This document shows, in pieces, positions 1 through 7,640 of a stretch of DNA of 37,998 nucleotides. The number at the start of each line of letters is the position of its first letter. The stretch's first letter is position 1. The notes under the pieces are model-generated. The model was not told the origin of the DNA. It made no database searches and saw only the letters and a list, made by a program, of their open reading frames with translations. A program made the position numbers and the translations under genes. This DNA comes from an uncultured Solirubrobacteraceae bacterium (lineage in GTDB: Bacteria > Actinomycetota > Thermoleophilia > Solirubrobacterales > Solirubrobacteraceae): contig CADCVR010000008.1 of assembly GCA_902806205.1 (NCBI GenBank), positions 1 to 37,998 on the forward strand. The letters are read 5' to 3'.

Positions 1-1
1 T

Positions 2-475
2 GGCCTCGCGATCGCGCATCCGGATGACCCGGCGCTGACGCACCTGGCCGTGGTCGGCGACACGTACACCGTCCTGATCACCGGGAAGCAGACCGCCGGC
101 CGGTACGCGCTGATCGACATGCTCATCCCGCCTGACGGCGGGCCCCCGCCGCACCGCCACGACTTCGAGGAGATGTTCCACGTCCTGGAGGGCGAGATCG
201 AGGTCGTCCTCCGAGGCGAGATGACGCAGGCGCGCGCCGGAGACACGGTCAACGTGCCGGCCCTGGCGCCACACAACTTCCACAACGCCTCGGGCGCGCC
301 GGTTCGGCTTCTGTGCATGGTTTCTCCGCCCGGCCTCGAGGACTACTTCGCGCAGTTCGGGGAGCCGGTGCCCAGCCGCACGTCGGCGGCCCCGGAGTCA
401 GACGACACCGCGGAGCGCATGGCCAAGGCCATGGCGCTGGCACCGGAATACCGCATCGAGAACCTCGCCTCGTGA
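2..475 (+). CDS. Cupin domain protein (5' partial)
   Basis: A single-domain cupin whose frame is open to the left window edge, so the true start is probably outside. Residues encoded from base 2 (GLAIAHPDDPALTHL) read as genuine protein and join smoothly to the GTG at 50, which would otherwise be the first internal start. Cupin motif 1 is seen as PHRHDFEEMFHVLEG (His-x-His, Glu, Gly), and motif 2 as GDTVNVPALAPHNFHN with its His and Asn. These residues normally bind one metal ion in a small beta-barrel. Members of this group are cytoplasmic proteins of about 150-165 aa, often stress- or oxidation-associated, with unknown substrate. The gene to its right is a broken hydrolase, so context does not help assign function. 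Confidence 0.85.
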   Translation, partial: GLAIAHPDDPALTHLAVVGDTYTVLITGKQTAGRYALIDMLIPPDGGPPPHRHDFEEMFHVLEGEIEVVLRGEMTQARAGDTVNVPALAPHNFHNASGAPVRLLCMVSPPGLEDYFAQFGEPVPSRTSAAPESDDTAERMAKAMALAPEYRIENLAS

Positions 476-515
476 CCAACCGGTCGCGTGACTCCACCTC
501 CTGATCGGACACACG

Positions 516-632
516 ATGAACGAAGGTCTCGCGGCCCTCGCCAAGCCGGAGATCCCGGGATTCGACAGCGCGTTCGCCGAGATCGGTGGGTCGACGTCTG
601 GACTACCGCCTCGGCGGCGATTCCGCATGCCC
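516..632 (+). pseudogene. Remnant of an alpha/beta hydrolase N-terminus
   Basis: An ATG at 516 opens MNEGLAALAKPEIPGFDSAFAEI, and after a one-base frame change near 583-586 the sequence continues GRRLDYRLGGD. Together these resemble the first beta strands of epoxide-hydrolase-like alpha/beta hydrolases, whose N-termini read '...VNGxRLHYxxGGD'. The following nucleophile-elbow region is absent because the sequence runs straight into the tail of the soxR remnant on the other strand. I read it as a frameshifted, truncated gene start. The similarity is short, so the family call is tentative. Confidence 0.4.
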
Positions 633-1111
633 GCCCGTGCCCCGGGGCCGGCGACCCGGAGCGCTCACCAAGCGTGGCTGCTCACCGCCAGCCGCTCGGA
701 CCGGGCCGGCGGCCGCGGCCCGATCGGCGGGGTTGGCGAGTGGGCGCCGCGAAAGCGACAGGCACCCGCAGCCGATGCACTCGGTGAGGGTCGAGCGCAA
801 GGGTTCGAGCCCGCCGATCCGCTCGTCGATGCGGTGGGTCCAAGTCGAAGAGAGCCTCGACCAATCGCGCCGGTTGGGCGCGCGGTCACACGGCAGCCTG
901 GCCAGCTCGTCGCCGATCTCGTCCAGGCTGAGGCCGATGCGCTGGGCGTAGACGATGAAGGCGAGACGCCGCAGCACCGGCGCGCGTACCGGCGGTGCCC
1001 CGATCCGGCGCGCTCGGAGGCGATCAAGCCACGCTCTTCGTAGAAGCGCAGGGCGGACGCCGCGACGCCACTGCGGCGCGACACCTCCCCGACCGTCAGC
1101 GGCTCGGCCAC
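603..1111 (-). pseudogene. soxR: SoxR-type MerR regulator, frameshifted
   Basis: The N-terminal MerR helix-turn-helix (AEPLTVGEVSRRSGVAASAL then RFYEERGLI) starts at a GTG at 1111. The rest (VLRRLAFIVYAQRIGLSLDE and the [2Fe-2S] motif CIGCGCLSL) lies one frame away. The break is near 983-987, where RRYAR should run into VLRRLAF; one added base, probably a G in CGGTG, would restore the frame. SoxR family proteins are about 150-residue dimers that sense redox-active compounds through a cluster held by C-x2-C-x-C-type cysteines, all of which are still present. The roughly 50 residues after CGCLS are not recognisable as SoxR. A degraded quinone oxidoreductase, the kind of gene SoxR often controls, lies divergently next to it. 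A real frameshift or a sequencing error are both possible. Confidence 0.75.
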
Positions 1112-1232
1112 CTGCGTCCGCCCTACATCCCGGGCGGCGGGCTCGCCGGCCAGGTAAGCGCTGTCGGCGCGGGCGCCGATCCTGCGTTGGGTTGGCCGTC
1201 GGGTGGTAGCGCGTCTCGGCCAGTCCGGCGCG

Positions 1233-1608
1233 TGTGCCCGAGCTGGCCCCCGCGCGCCGGTCGAAGCGCTCGTCGACGTCTCTGAAGAGTCGTCGCTGCT
1301 GGACGCCGCCGCCCTCGTGCACGACGGCCTGACCGCCGACTTCGCGCCGGTCACAGAGCAGGAGGCCGTCGCCCGGCAGATCGAGCTGCGCGGCCTCCAG
1401 GACGTCTGGTTCACACCCGACGGCGCCCGCCGGCTCACGCGAGCCGCGCTCGACGCCGCCGACGGGCGCTGGCGACCAGTTATCGGTGCGTCGCATCCGC
1501 TCCGGGACGCTGTCGCTGCACACCGCGCCGTCGACGAGCGCCGCACCTTCGCCAAGACACTGCTCGTGGTCGACGCCGAGGCGGCGGCCTACCGATTCCC
1601 ACTCGAGA
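1233..1608 (+). pseudogene. Zinc-type alcohol dehydrogenase / quinone oxidoreductase remnant with internal deletion
   Basis: The reading frame holds SLLDAAALVHDGLTA, the segment before the Rossmann fold of medium-chain NADPH:quinone oxidoreductases, followed at once by ARQIELRGLQDVWF, LTRAALDAADGRWRPVIG and HPLRDAVAAHRAVDERRT, FAKTLLVV, which form the C-terminal catalytic lobe of the same family. The nucleotide-binding domain that should lie between them (normally about 130-150 residues with a GxGxxG loop) is missing, and the N-terminal GroES-like domain is also gone. The protein could not bind NADPH. It sits head to head with the broken soxR, so the whole sensor/target pair appears to have decayed together. 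Confidence 0.65.
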
Positions 1609-1662
1609 GCCGAACACACGGACGGAACCGTTCAGAACCCAGCGCTTGCGCGGAGCTCTTAC

Positions 1663-2115
1663 CTACGGCGCCGCGGCCGGCACCGGCTCCAGCTCGCGGG
1701 CGCGCGTCTCGCGGGCGAGGTCGGAGATCGTCGTGCGCGCGAGCTCCTCCTCGACCGCTCGGGCCGCCCGACGGTCAACGTCTCCCAGCGCGTGCTGGAT
1801 GCGCTGGCCCACCGTGCACCCCGGCGCCGCTCCGTGGAGTCCGAGCAGTGGGTCGTCGCCCTGCACCGCGCGCCACACCTCGCCGAGCGTGACGGCGTCG
1901 GGGTCACGCTCGAGCTGCCAGCCGCCGTGGGCCCCGGGCCGCGAGCTGACGAGCTCCGCGCGTCGCAGCGCACCGAGCACCCGGCGGACGTGCACCGGGT
2001 TGGCGCCTGCGCTGCTCGCCAGCAGCTCGGAGCTCAGCACCTCCTCGGGCGTACCGGCAAGCAGTGTCAGCACGTGCACCCCGACGGCGAACTGGGTGTT
2101 GGTCGGGCGGGCCAT
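1663..2115 (-). CDS. Rrf2 family transcriptional regulator (YwnA-like)
   Basis: A 150-residue winged-helix regulator starting at the ATG at 2115. The N-terminus MARPTNTQFAVGVHVLTLLA is typical of Rrf2 proteins, followed by the recognition helix region ANPVHVRRVLGALRRAELV and the wing SSRPGAHGGWQLERD. It has only one cysteine (GCTVGQRI), so it lacks the three-Cys [2Fe-2S] site of IscR/NsrR and is closer to the YwnA type. It is divergent from an NmrA-type NAD(P)-binding protein with 82 bp between the starts, and a perfect 7-bp inverted repeat lies in that gap. I infer that it controls both genes, probably in response to a reactive electrophile or redox signal. Confidence 0.88.
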   Translation of the reverse strand: MARPTNTQFAVGVHVLTLLAGTPEEVLSSELLASSAGANPVHVRRVLGALRRAELVSSRPGAHGGWQLERDPDAVTLGEVWRAVQGDDPLLGLHGAAPGCTVGQRIQHALGDVDRRAARAVEEELARTTISDLARETRARELEPVPAAAP

Positions 2116-2151
2116 GCAGGCATCGTAGCCCGGAACCGCAACCAGGGCTGC

Positions 2152-2170
2152 TACGGTTTCATCAACCGTA
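2152..2170. promoter_or_regulatory. Perfect inverted repeat, probable Rrf2 operator
   Basis: The sequence TACGGTT-TCATC-AACCGTA is a perfect 7-bp inverted repeat with a 5-bp spacer. It lies between the divergent starts at 2115 (Rrf2) and 2198 (reductase), where a local repressor would be expected to bind. Assignment to the Rrf2 protein is inferred from position. Confidence 0.6.
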
Positions 2171-2197
2171 ATCATGCTGACTACGAATTGGAGCCCC

Positions 2198-3055
2198 ATG
2201 TCCCTTGTCGTCACCGGCGCGAGCGGCCACCTCGGTCGCCGTACCGCGGAGCTGTTGCTCGACCAGGTCGAGCCGAGCACCGTCGTCCTGGTCTCCCGCC
2301 GTCCCGAGGTGCTCGCCGACCTCGCCGCGCGAGGCGCGGAAGCCCGCCGCGGGGATTTCAACGACCCGGCATCGCTCGTGAACGCGTTCGGCGGAGGCGA
2401 ACGTCTGCTGATCATCTCCACCGACGCGATCGGTCAGCGCGTCCCCCAGCACGCCAACGCGATCGACGCCGCCAAGCGCGCTGGCGTCCGCGCCGTCGCC
2501 TACACCTCGTTCCCGAACCCGTCCGCCGAGAACCCCTCGGCGGTCGCCGCCGACCACCGCGCGACCGAGGCACTGCTCACCGCGAGCGGCCTGGAGTGGA
2601 CGCTTCTGCGCAACGCGCTCTACAGCGAGTTCCGCATCCCCGAGGCCCAGGCGGCGCTCGCCTCAGGCACCTTCCACCACAACCAGGGCGAGGGCCGCAG
2701 CGCCTACGTGTCCCGCGAGGACTGCGCCGCGGTCGCAGCCGCGTGGCTCGCCGCAGGCTCCGAGCACGCGGGGCGCACCTACGACGTCACGGGTCCCGAG
2801 CTCCTCGGCGCCGACGACCTCGCCCGCACCTACGCCGCGGCCGGCGGCTCCCCCGTCATCGCGGCCACCCTCGACGACGACGCGTTCGTCGCCGGCATGC
2901 AGGGCGCCGGGCTGCCTGCGGAGGTGGCCGGGCTGCTGGCCTCCTTCGGCGCCGCGATCCGCGGCGGCCACCTCGACCAGTTCCCCAACACGGTGGAGGA
3001 GCTCACGGGCCGCCCGCCGCGGCCCGTCTCCGAAGTGCTGGCGAGCGCGCTGTAG
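2198..3055 (+). CDS. NmrA-type NAD(P)-binding quinone oxidoreductase
   Basis: A 285-residue atypical short-chain dehydrogenase. The ATG at 2198 is chosen because TTGGAG precedes it by 4-5 bases; an in-frame ATG at 2174 has no such site and falls in the operator region. The dinucleotide loop is VTGASGHLGRR near residues 4-14. The conserved acidic/basic segment GDFNDPASL and the YTSFPNPSAENPS region match the QorB/YtfG and YwnB group, which reduce quinones or sense NADPH. There is no Tyr-x3-Lys catalytic pair of classical SDRs, as usual in this group. It is the only gene in its transcript and is probably regulated by the divergent Rrf2 protein. Confidence 0.88.
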   Translation: MSLVVTGASGHLGRRTAELLLDQVEPSTVVLVSRRPEVLADLAARGAEARRGDFNDPASLVNAFGGGERLLIISTDAIGQRVPQHANAIDAAKRAGVRAVAYTSFPNPSAENPSAVAADHRATEALLTASGLEWTLLRNALYSEFRIPEAQAALASGTFHHNQGEGRSAYVSREDCAAVAAAWLAAGSEHAGRTYDVTGPELLGADDLARTYAAAGGSPVIAATLDDDAFVAGMQGAGLPAEVAGLLASFGAAIRGGHLDQFPNTVEELTGRPPRPVSEVLASAL

Positions 3056-3182
3056 GCCGGTGGAGCCGGTAGGGGCACAGGCGCGTCAGCCGCGCGGCGG
3101 TCGTAATCCCTGGCGCGCTGCGCGCCGAGGACCCGCTGTCGCTGGATCTGGGCAGGTTGTGAGCGCGGTCCCCACCAGGTTA

Positions 3183-3342
3183 GGGAGCGTCTCTCAACAA
3201 GTTGCGTGTCTGGGCACCGTCTCGCGGCGCTCGGAGCCACCCGGCCCCTTGCGAATACCACCGGTATTCGCGGCGGGGCCGCGCGGCCCCGAGCATCCAC
3301 GATCCGGCACCCAAACCCTGCAACTTGTTTTCGGACGCTCCC
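3183..3342. mobile_element. 160-bp MITE-like element
   Basis: The two ends form an imperfect inverted repeat of about 36 bp: the left end starts GGGAGCGTCTCTCAACAAGT and the right end, read inward on the other strand, starts GGGAGCGTCCGAAAACAAGT. The element is flanked on both sides by TTA (3180-3182 and 3343-3345), a plausible 3-bp target duplication of the kind made by IS5-family transposases. It has no room for a transposase. Inside it are two perfect hairpins: GCGAATACC-ACC-GGTATTCGC and the 16-bp palindrome GGGGCCGCGCGGCCCC. I see no second copy in this window. Confidence 0.72.
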
Positions 3343-3350
3343 TTAGCTCT

Positions 3351-3510
3351 CGCTGTCCAGCTCGCCCATGGGGAAGTCCGCGTACCGGCCGCCGGTTGCG
3401 GTCACGCAGGGCGCGCCGATGAGCAGCTCGTTGTGTCCCGGAGCCGTAGAAGTCCGCGGTGTCGATCAGGCTCACGCCGGCGTCGATGGCGGCGTGGATG
3501 TGGCGGCTCT
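3351..3510 (-). pseudogene. Aldo-keto reductase fragment
   Basis: On the minus strand HIHAAIDAGVSLIDTADFYG is the hallmark N-terminal segment of aldo-keto reductases, containing the catalytic Asp and Tyr (D-T-A-x-x-Y). After YGSG the frame is lost: HNELLIG and then RALRDRN appear in different frames, and nothing further of the TIM barrel is left before the MITE-like element. It begins immediately downstream of the ung stop codon. The element may have contributed to its truncation. Not expected to make a functional protein. Confidence 0.65.
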
Positions 3511-4199
3511 CAGGGCAGCCGCCAGTCCACCGGCTCGGCGCCTTGGCCGTTGAGCAGCGCGTTCGCCCTGCTGAACGGCCGGGAGCCGAAGAAGCCGCTC
3601 GAAGCCGAGAGCGGGCTCGGGTGCGCCGACTCGACGGCCGGGAGGTCGCCGAGCAGCGGCCTGAGGTTGCGCGCGTGGCGGCCCCAGAGGACCGCCACGA
3701 GCGGGCCGCCGCGGGCGGCGAGCGCGCGGATGGCCTGCTCGGTGACCGCCTCCCAGCCCTTGCCCTGGTGCGAGTTCGGCCGGCCGCGCTCGACGGTCAG
3801 CGCGCGGTTGAGCAGCAGCACGCCGCGCTCGGCCCAGGGGGAGAGGTCGCCGGTGGCCGGCGGCGGCAGCCCGAGGTCCGCGACGTACTCCTTGAAGATG
3901 TTGACCAGGCTCGGCGGCAGCGGGCGGACGTCGGGCGCGACGGAGAAGCTCAGGCCGACGGCGTGGCCGGGCGTGGGGTACGGGTCCTGGCCGACGATCA
4001 GCACGCGGATGCCGTCGAGCGGCTGGGTGAACGCGCGCAGGACATGCTCGCCGCGGGGCGCGAAGGCACGGCCCGCCGCCGTCTCGGCGCGCAGGAAGTC
4101 GCCCATGGCGGCGACGCGGTCGGCGACCGGCGCGAGCGCGCGCGCCCAGCCGGGGTCGACGACGTCCTCGAGCGGACGGACGGTCACGCGGGGGAGCAT
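3510..4199 (-). CDS. ung: Uracil-DNA glycosylase, family 1
   Basis: Removes uracil from DNA by hydrolysing the N-glycosidic bond, starting base excision repair. The ATG at 4199 gives 229 residues, the normal size; the frame is open further upstream, but those residues (Arg/Pro-rich) are not Ung-like. The water-activating loop [17 protein letters not shown] carries the catalytic Asp near residue 72, and the minor-groove/leucine loop [14 protein letters not shown] starts near residue 193. The uracil-binding motif [20 protein letters not shown] is also present. It is intact and probably monocistronic, between remnants of other genes. Confidence 0.95.
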   Translation of the reverse strand: MLPRVTVRPLEDVVDPGWARALAPVADRVAAMGDFLRAETAAGRAFAPRGEHVLRAFTQPLDGIRVLIVGQDPYPTPGHAVGLSFSVAPDVRPLPPSLVNIFKEYVADLGLPPPATGDLSPWAERGVLLLNRALTVERGRPNSHQGKGWEAVTEQAIRALAARGGPLVAVLWGRHARNLRPLLGDLPAVESAHPSPLSASSGFFGSRPFSRANALLNGQGAEPVDWRLP

Positions 4200-4304
4200 C
4201 GCAGCGCGGCTGCGGTCCCGGCGGCTCGGGTGGGGTCGTGGCAGAGGTGGGACCATGCGCGACCGAGCCCACAAGCACGCGCCGTCCACCCCGCCGGCCG
4301 TGCG

Positions 4305-4613
4305 TCAGCCCGCCGCCGACGCCTCCACCCGCGCCGCGGCCACGAGGTCGTCACGCACTCGCGTGCCGCGGCGAGCGCCTCGTCGGCGGCCCACCCGGGG
4401 CTTCCGCGAAGGCGACCTGCAGCTCGATCCCGCTGGTGGCGTAGCGAAGGCTCACCCACGTCGCCGACGTTCGCCGTGGTGATCGAGCGGGCCGCCGTAG
4501 CCGGTCATGCTGTGCGTGGTCATGGTGTTGAAGCTGGCGGCCTGGCCGGCTTTGACGAGGACCTCGCGGTTACCAAGTCGAAGCCGAACGGTGCCCTTGA
4601 GCACGTGGAACCG
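4305..4613 (-). pseudogene. Decayed gene with cupin-like segment
   Basis: The minus strand encodes, in changing frames, RFHVLKGTVRLRLGNREVLV and KAGQAASFNTMTTHSMTGYG, which look like the cupin barrel of XRE-cupin regulators. The next frame gives VSLRYATSGIELQVAFAEAP, and the next GWAADEALAAARE and DDLVAAARVEASAAG before a stop. No single frame holds these together and no start or DNA-binding domain is visible. The first part supports a degraded cupin; whether the second part belonged to the same gene is uncertain. Confidence 0.4.
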
Positions 4614-4640
4614 AAGTGGCGGCGCGCTCGTGGACGGCGT

Positions 4641-4665
4641 CCGCCCGGGCGCAGGGCCCGGGCGG
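4641..4665 (-). terminator. Strong GC hairpin behind the MMPL gene
   Basis: CCGCCCGGGC-GCAGG-GCCCGGGCGG is a perfect 10-bp stem with a 5-base loop, 25 bases past the MMPL stop codon. There is no T tract, which is common for terminator-like hairpins in high-GC actinomycetes. Confidence 0.55.
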
Positions 4666-4689
4666 ATGCTTCGGCCTGATTCGGAGGGG

Positions 4690-6855
4690 TCAGGCGGCGT
4701 TGGGCTGAGGCGTGCCCCCTTCCAGGTTGACTTCGGGGATGAGGCGCTTGAACCAGCGGGGCGCCCACCAGGCCTTCTCGCCCAGGAGCTCCATGACGGC
4801 GGGGACGAGGACCATCCGCACGATCGTGGCGTCGATGAGGATGGCGGTGGCCAGCCCGACGCCGATGAGCTTGAGGAAGACCTCGGGGCTCAGGGCGAAC
4901 GCGGCGAAGACCGCGACCATGATCGCTGCCGCCGCGGTGATGACCTTGGCGGTGCGGGCCACCGCGGTGACGACGGCCATGCGGGCGTCGCCGCCCTTGC
5001 CGAGCTCCTCCTTGATGCGGGACATGAGGAACACCTCGTAGTCCATCGAGAGCCCGAAGAGGACGGCGAACATCATCACCGGGATGAACGGCGGGACCGG
5101 CAGGTCGGTGTCGATGCCGATCAGCTGCCCGGCCCAGCCACCCTCGGCGACCAGGGAGACGACGCCGTAGGCGGCACCGATGGACAGGAGGTTCAGCACG
5201 CCGGCCTTCACGGCCACGACCGGTGCGCGGAAGGCCACCAGCAGCAGCAGGAACGACAGGCCGATGACGCCGCCGATGAACAGGGGGAGCCGGCTCGCGG
5301 TCGCGCTGCTCTGATCGACGGTGGCCGCGGTCGCGCCGCCGAGGTCGACGTTCAGCCCCGAGGTGGCCAGCGGTCCGTCGCGCAGACGTGCGATGAGCTT
5401 GACGGTGGCGCCGTCTTGGGGAGAGGTCGTCGGAGTGATGGGCACCATGGTGGTGGTGCCCGACGGGCTGGGCTGCGGCTCGCCGACCGCCTGGACGCCC
5501 GGCACCTGCTCGAGCTGCCCGGTCAGCGCCGTCAGGCGCTTCTGGGCGGCGGCGTCGGGGGTGTCGACGACGGCGAACAGCGGGCCGTTGGTGCCGGGGC
5601 CGAAGCCGTCGGAGACCAGGTCGTAGGCCACCCGGGTCGTCGAGCTCGCCGCTTCGTTGCCGGCGTCGGGGAAGCCGAACCGGATCCCGGTCAACGGTGC
5701 GGTCATCGCCAGCAGCAGCGCGATCGAGGCGACCAGTGCGAGCTTCGGGCGGCGCTGCACGCCGCGCGCCCAGCGTGCGGCCCGGGTGTGATCGGGGTCA
5801 GGCGCCACCCGGCCGAGCCCCGGAATCCTCAGGCGGTTGACCTTGTGGCCGGAGAAGCCGAGCATCGCGGGCAGCAGCGTCAGGTTCGCCGCGAGGACCA
5901 GCAGCACGGCCAGGCTGGCGGCCAGCGCCACGCCGTAGAGGTAGGGCAGGCCCATCAGGAAGAGCCCGAGCATCGAGATGATGACGGTGGCGCCGGCGAT
6001 GACTACCGAGCGACCCGCGGTGCTCATCGACTCGACGGTCGCCGCCTGCGGCGACAGGCCCGAAGCCAGCGCCGCCCGGTACCGGGTGAGGATCAGCAGC
6101 GCGTAGTCGATGCCGACCCCGAGGCCGATCATGATCGCGACCTGCGCAGCCCAGTCGGGTGTGTCGAGCGCCGCGGCCAGGACGCCGCCGAGCATGACGC
6201 TGACCCCGACCGCGAACAGCGCGGTCACCAGCGGCAGTCCGGCCGCGATCGCCCCGCCGAAGGTGAGCAGCAGCACGAGCGCCGCCACACCGATGCCGAT
6301 GAGCTCCGATGAACTGCCGGCCTCGACGACCTGGCCGACCTCGGCACCGCCGACGGCCACCGTCTGCGACGACGTGGTCATGCCCTCGGCCATCGCGAAC
6401 AGCGACGCGCCGGTCGTCGTCGGGACCGAGTCGGGCAGGCGATCCAGCGGCACGCTCACGACGGCGGTCTGCCCGTCGGGGCTGACCACGGCGTCCTCGG
6501 TCGTCACGCCGCCCGTCAGCCCCTCCAGTTCACCGGCCTTGACCAGCATCTCGTCGACAGGACGCGTCACCGCCGCCTCGGTCACGGACGTGTCGGAGGA
6601 GGCGTAGACGATGTCGACCGACTCGTCAGACCGACCGCCGTACTCCGCGGCCAGCGTCGCGGCAGCGGCCTTGGACTCGGAGCCCGGCGTGGCGTAGTCG
6701 ACGCCGTACTCGCCCCCCAGCGTCATCGATGCCACGAGGGCGAGCGCCACGACGACCACCCAGCCGACGAGCACGCTTCTGCGGCGCTCGAACGAAGCCC
6801 CGGCCAGGCGGCCGAGCATGGAACGGTCCTGCGGGATGTCATCTCGAGCGGGCAC
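4690..6855 (-). CDS. MMPL/RND family membrane transporter
   Basis: A 721-residue proton-driven exporter of the MMPL group, which moves lipids or hydrophobic compounds across the cytoplasmic membrane. The GTG at 6855 is chosen over the ATG at 6819 because GAAGGAG lies six bases upstream. The protein shows the two-fold RND layout: TM1 near residues 27-46, a periplasmic loop (GVDYATPGSESKAAA onward), a bundle of helices with the signature GLGVGIDYALLILTRYR, a second periplasmic loop, and a second bundle with FGLSMDYEVFLMSR. Both GxxxDY motifs carry the Asp-Tyr pairs used for proton relay. It is preceded by a two-component system and a promoter module shared with dedA, so it is probably induced by that system. 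Confidence 0.93.
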   Translation of the reverse strand: MPARDDIPQDRSMLGRLAGASFERRRSVLVGWVVVVALALVASMTLGGEYGVDYATPGSESKAAAATLAAEYGGRSDESVDIVYASSDTSVTEAAVTRPVDEMLVKAGELEGLTGGVTTEDAVVSPDGQTAVVSVPLDRLPDSVPTTTGASLFAMAEGMTTSSQTVAVGGAEVGQVVEAGSSSELIGIGVAALVLLLTFGGAIAAGLPLVTALFAVGVSVMLGGVLAAALDTPDWAAQVAIMIGLGVGIDYALLILTRYRAALASGLSPQAATVESMSTAGRSVVIAGATVIISMLGLFLMGLPYLYGVALAASLAVLLVLAANLTLLPAMLGFSGHKVNRLRIPGLGRVAPDPDHTRAARWARGVQRRPKLALVASIALLLAMTAPLTGIRFGFPDAGNEAASSTTRVAYDLVSDGFGPGTNGPLFAVVDTPDAAAQKRLTALTGQLEQVPGVQAVGEPQPSPSGTTTMVPITPTTSPQDGATVKLIARLRDGPLATSGLNVDLGGATAATVDQSSATASRLPLFIGGVIGLSFLLLLVAFRAPVVAVKAGVLNLLSIGAAYGVVSLVAEGGWAGQLIGIDTDLPVPPFIPVMMFAVLFGLSMDYEVFLMSRIKEELGKGGDARMAVVTAVARTAKVITAAAAIMVAVFAAFALSPEVFLKLIGVGLATAILIDATIVRMVLVPAVMELLGEKAWWAPRWFKRLIPEVNLEGGTPQPNAA

Positions 6856-6914
6856 TTGGATCTCCTTCTCGGAGGTAAGAGGAACGGTCGCCTGCAGCGT
6901 CTCGGCTGCGCCAC

Positions 6915-6965
6915 GATCCGTCGTCGGCCACGAGAACGGACTTGGTCCTACGCCGCACGGCGTAG
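6915..6965 (-). promoter_or_regulatory. Promoter module upstream of the MMPL gene
   Basis: An 18-bp perfect dyad CTACGCCG-CA-CGGCGTAG (6948-6965) is followed on the minus strand, about 18 bases later, by GGCCGACGACGGATC (6915-6929). The same arrangement with an 18-bp dyad and the identical 15-mer occurs upstream of dedA at 10233-10282. The 60 bases from here to the MMPL ribosome site hold no gene. I infer a binding site for one of the adjacent NarL-type regulators; the positions of -35 and -10 are not clear. Confidence 0.5.
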
Positions 6966-6974
6966 ACGGGGGCG

Positions 6975-7640
6975 CTACTGCCCCGGGACGACGAGCCCGG
7001 ACTCGTAAGCGGCGACCACGAGCTGCACGCGGTCGCGCGCACCGAGCTTGCCCAGGACGTGCGAGACGTGGGTCTTGACCGTCAGCGGGGACAGCCAGAG
7101 GCGGTCGGCGATCTCGACGTTGGAGAGCCCGAGGGCGACGAGCTCCAGGATCTCGCGCTCCCTCGACGTCAGCTCGTCCAGGCCCGCGGCCGGGAGCCGG
7201 GAACGTTCGGGCACCGCGACGAAGGCCTCGATGAGCCGGGTCGTCACCTGCGGAGCGAGCAGCGACTCGCCCGCTGCGACGATGCGGATGGTGCGCAGCA
7301 GATCGGCCGGCTCGAGGTTCTTGAGCAGAAAGCCGCTCGCGCCGGCGCGCAGCGCCCCGAAGACGTACTCGTCGAGCTCGAAGGTCGTCAACACGACCAC
7401 CCGCGTCTCCGTGAGCCCCGGATCGGCGGTGATGGCCCTGGTCGCTTCGATGCCATCCATGCGCGGCATCCGCACGTCCATGAGCACCACGTCCGGCCGC
7501 ACCTGACGCGCCAGCTCGACGGCGCGGTATCCGTCGCCGGCCTCCCCGCAGACCTCGAGCCCGTCCTCGACCTCCAGCAGGGCGGAGAAGCCGGCCCGCA
7601 CCATCGCCTGGTCGTCGGCCAGCAGCACCCGGATGCTCAT
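6975..7640 (-). CDS. NarL/LuxR-type response regulator
   Basis: A 221-residue DNA-binding response regulator. The receiver domain starts MSIRVLLADDQAMVRAGF with the acidic pair near residues 9-10, the phospho-accepting Asp55 in VVLMDVRMPRMDG, the Thr in VVLTTFE, and the Lys in FLLKNLEP. The C-terminal LuxR helix-turn-helix is LTSREREILELVALGLSNVE to LSPLTVKTHVSHVLGKLGAR. Its ATG overlaps the kinase stop (TGATG at 7642-7638), so it is translationally coupled to the kinase and is its probable partner. The MMPL transporter lies directly downstream. Confidence 0.93.
   Translation of the reverse strand: MSIRVLLADDQAMVRAGFSALLEVEDGLEVCGEAGDGYRAVELARQVRPDVVLMDVRMPRMDGIEATRAITADPGLTETRVVVLTTFELDEYVFGALRAGASGFLLKNLEPADLLRTIRIVAAGESLLAPQVTTRLIEAFVAVPERSRLPAAGLDELTSREREILELVALGLSNVEIADRLWLSPLTVKTHVSHVLGKLGARDRVQLVVAAYESGLVVPGQ

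Noticed and set aside
1112-1202. Search for a SoxR box between soxR and the oxidoreductase remnant
   Set aside because: No CCTCAAG-type dyad is visible; the region may have decayed with the genes.
2174-2197. Earlier in-frame ATG for the NmrA-type reductase
   Set aside because: It has no ribosome site and sits by the operator, while ATG 2198 has TTGGAG and starts exactly at the Rossmann strand.
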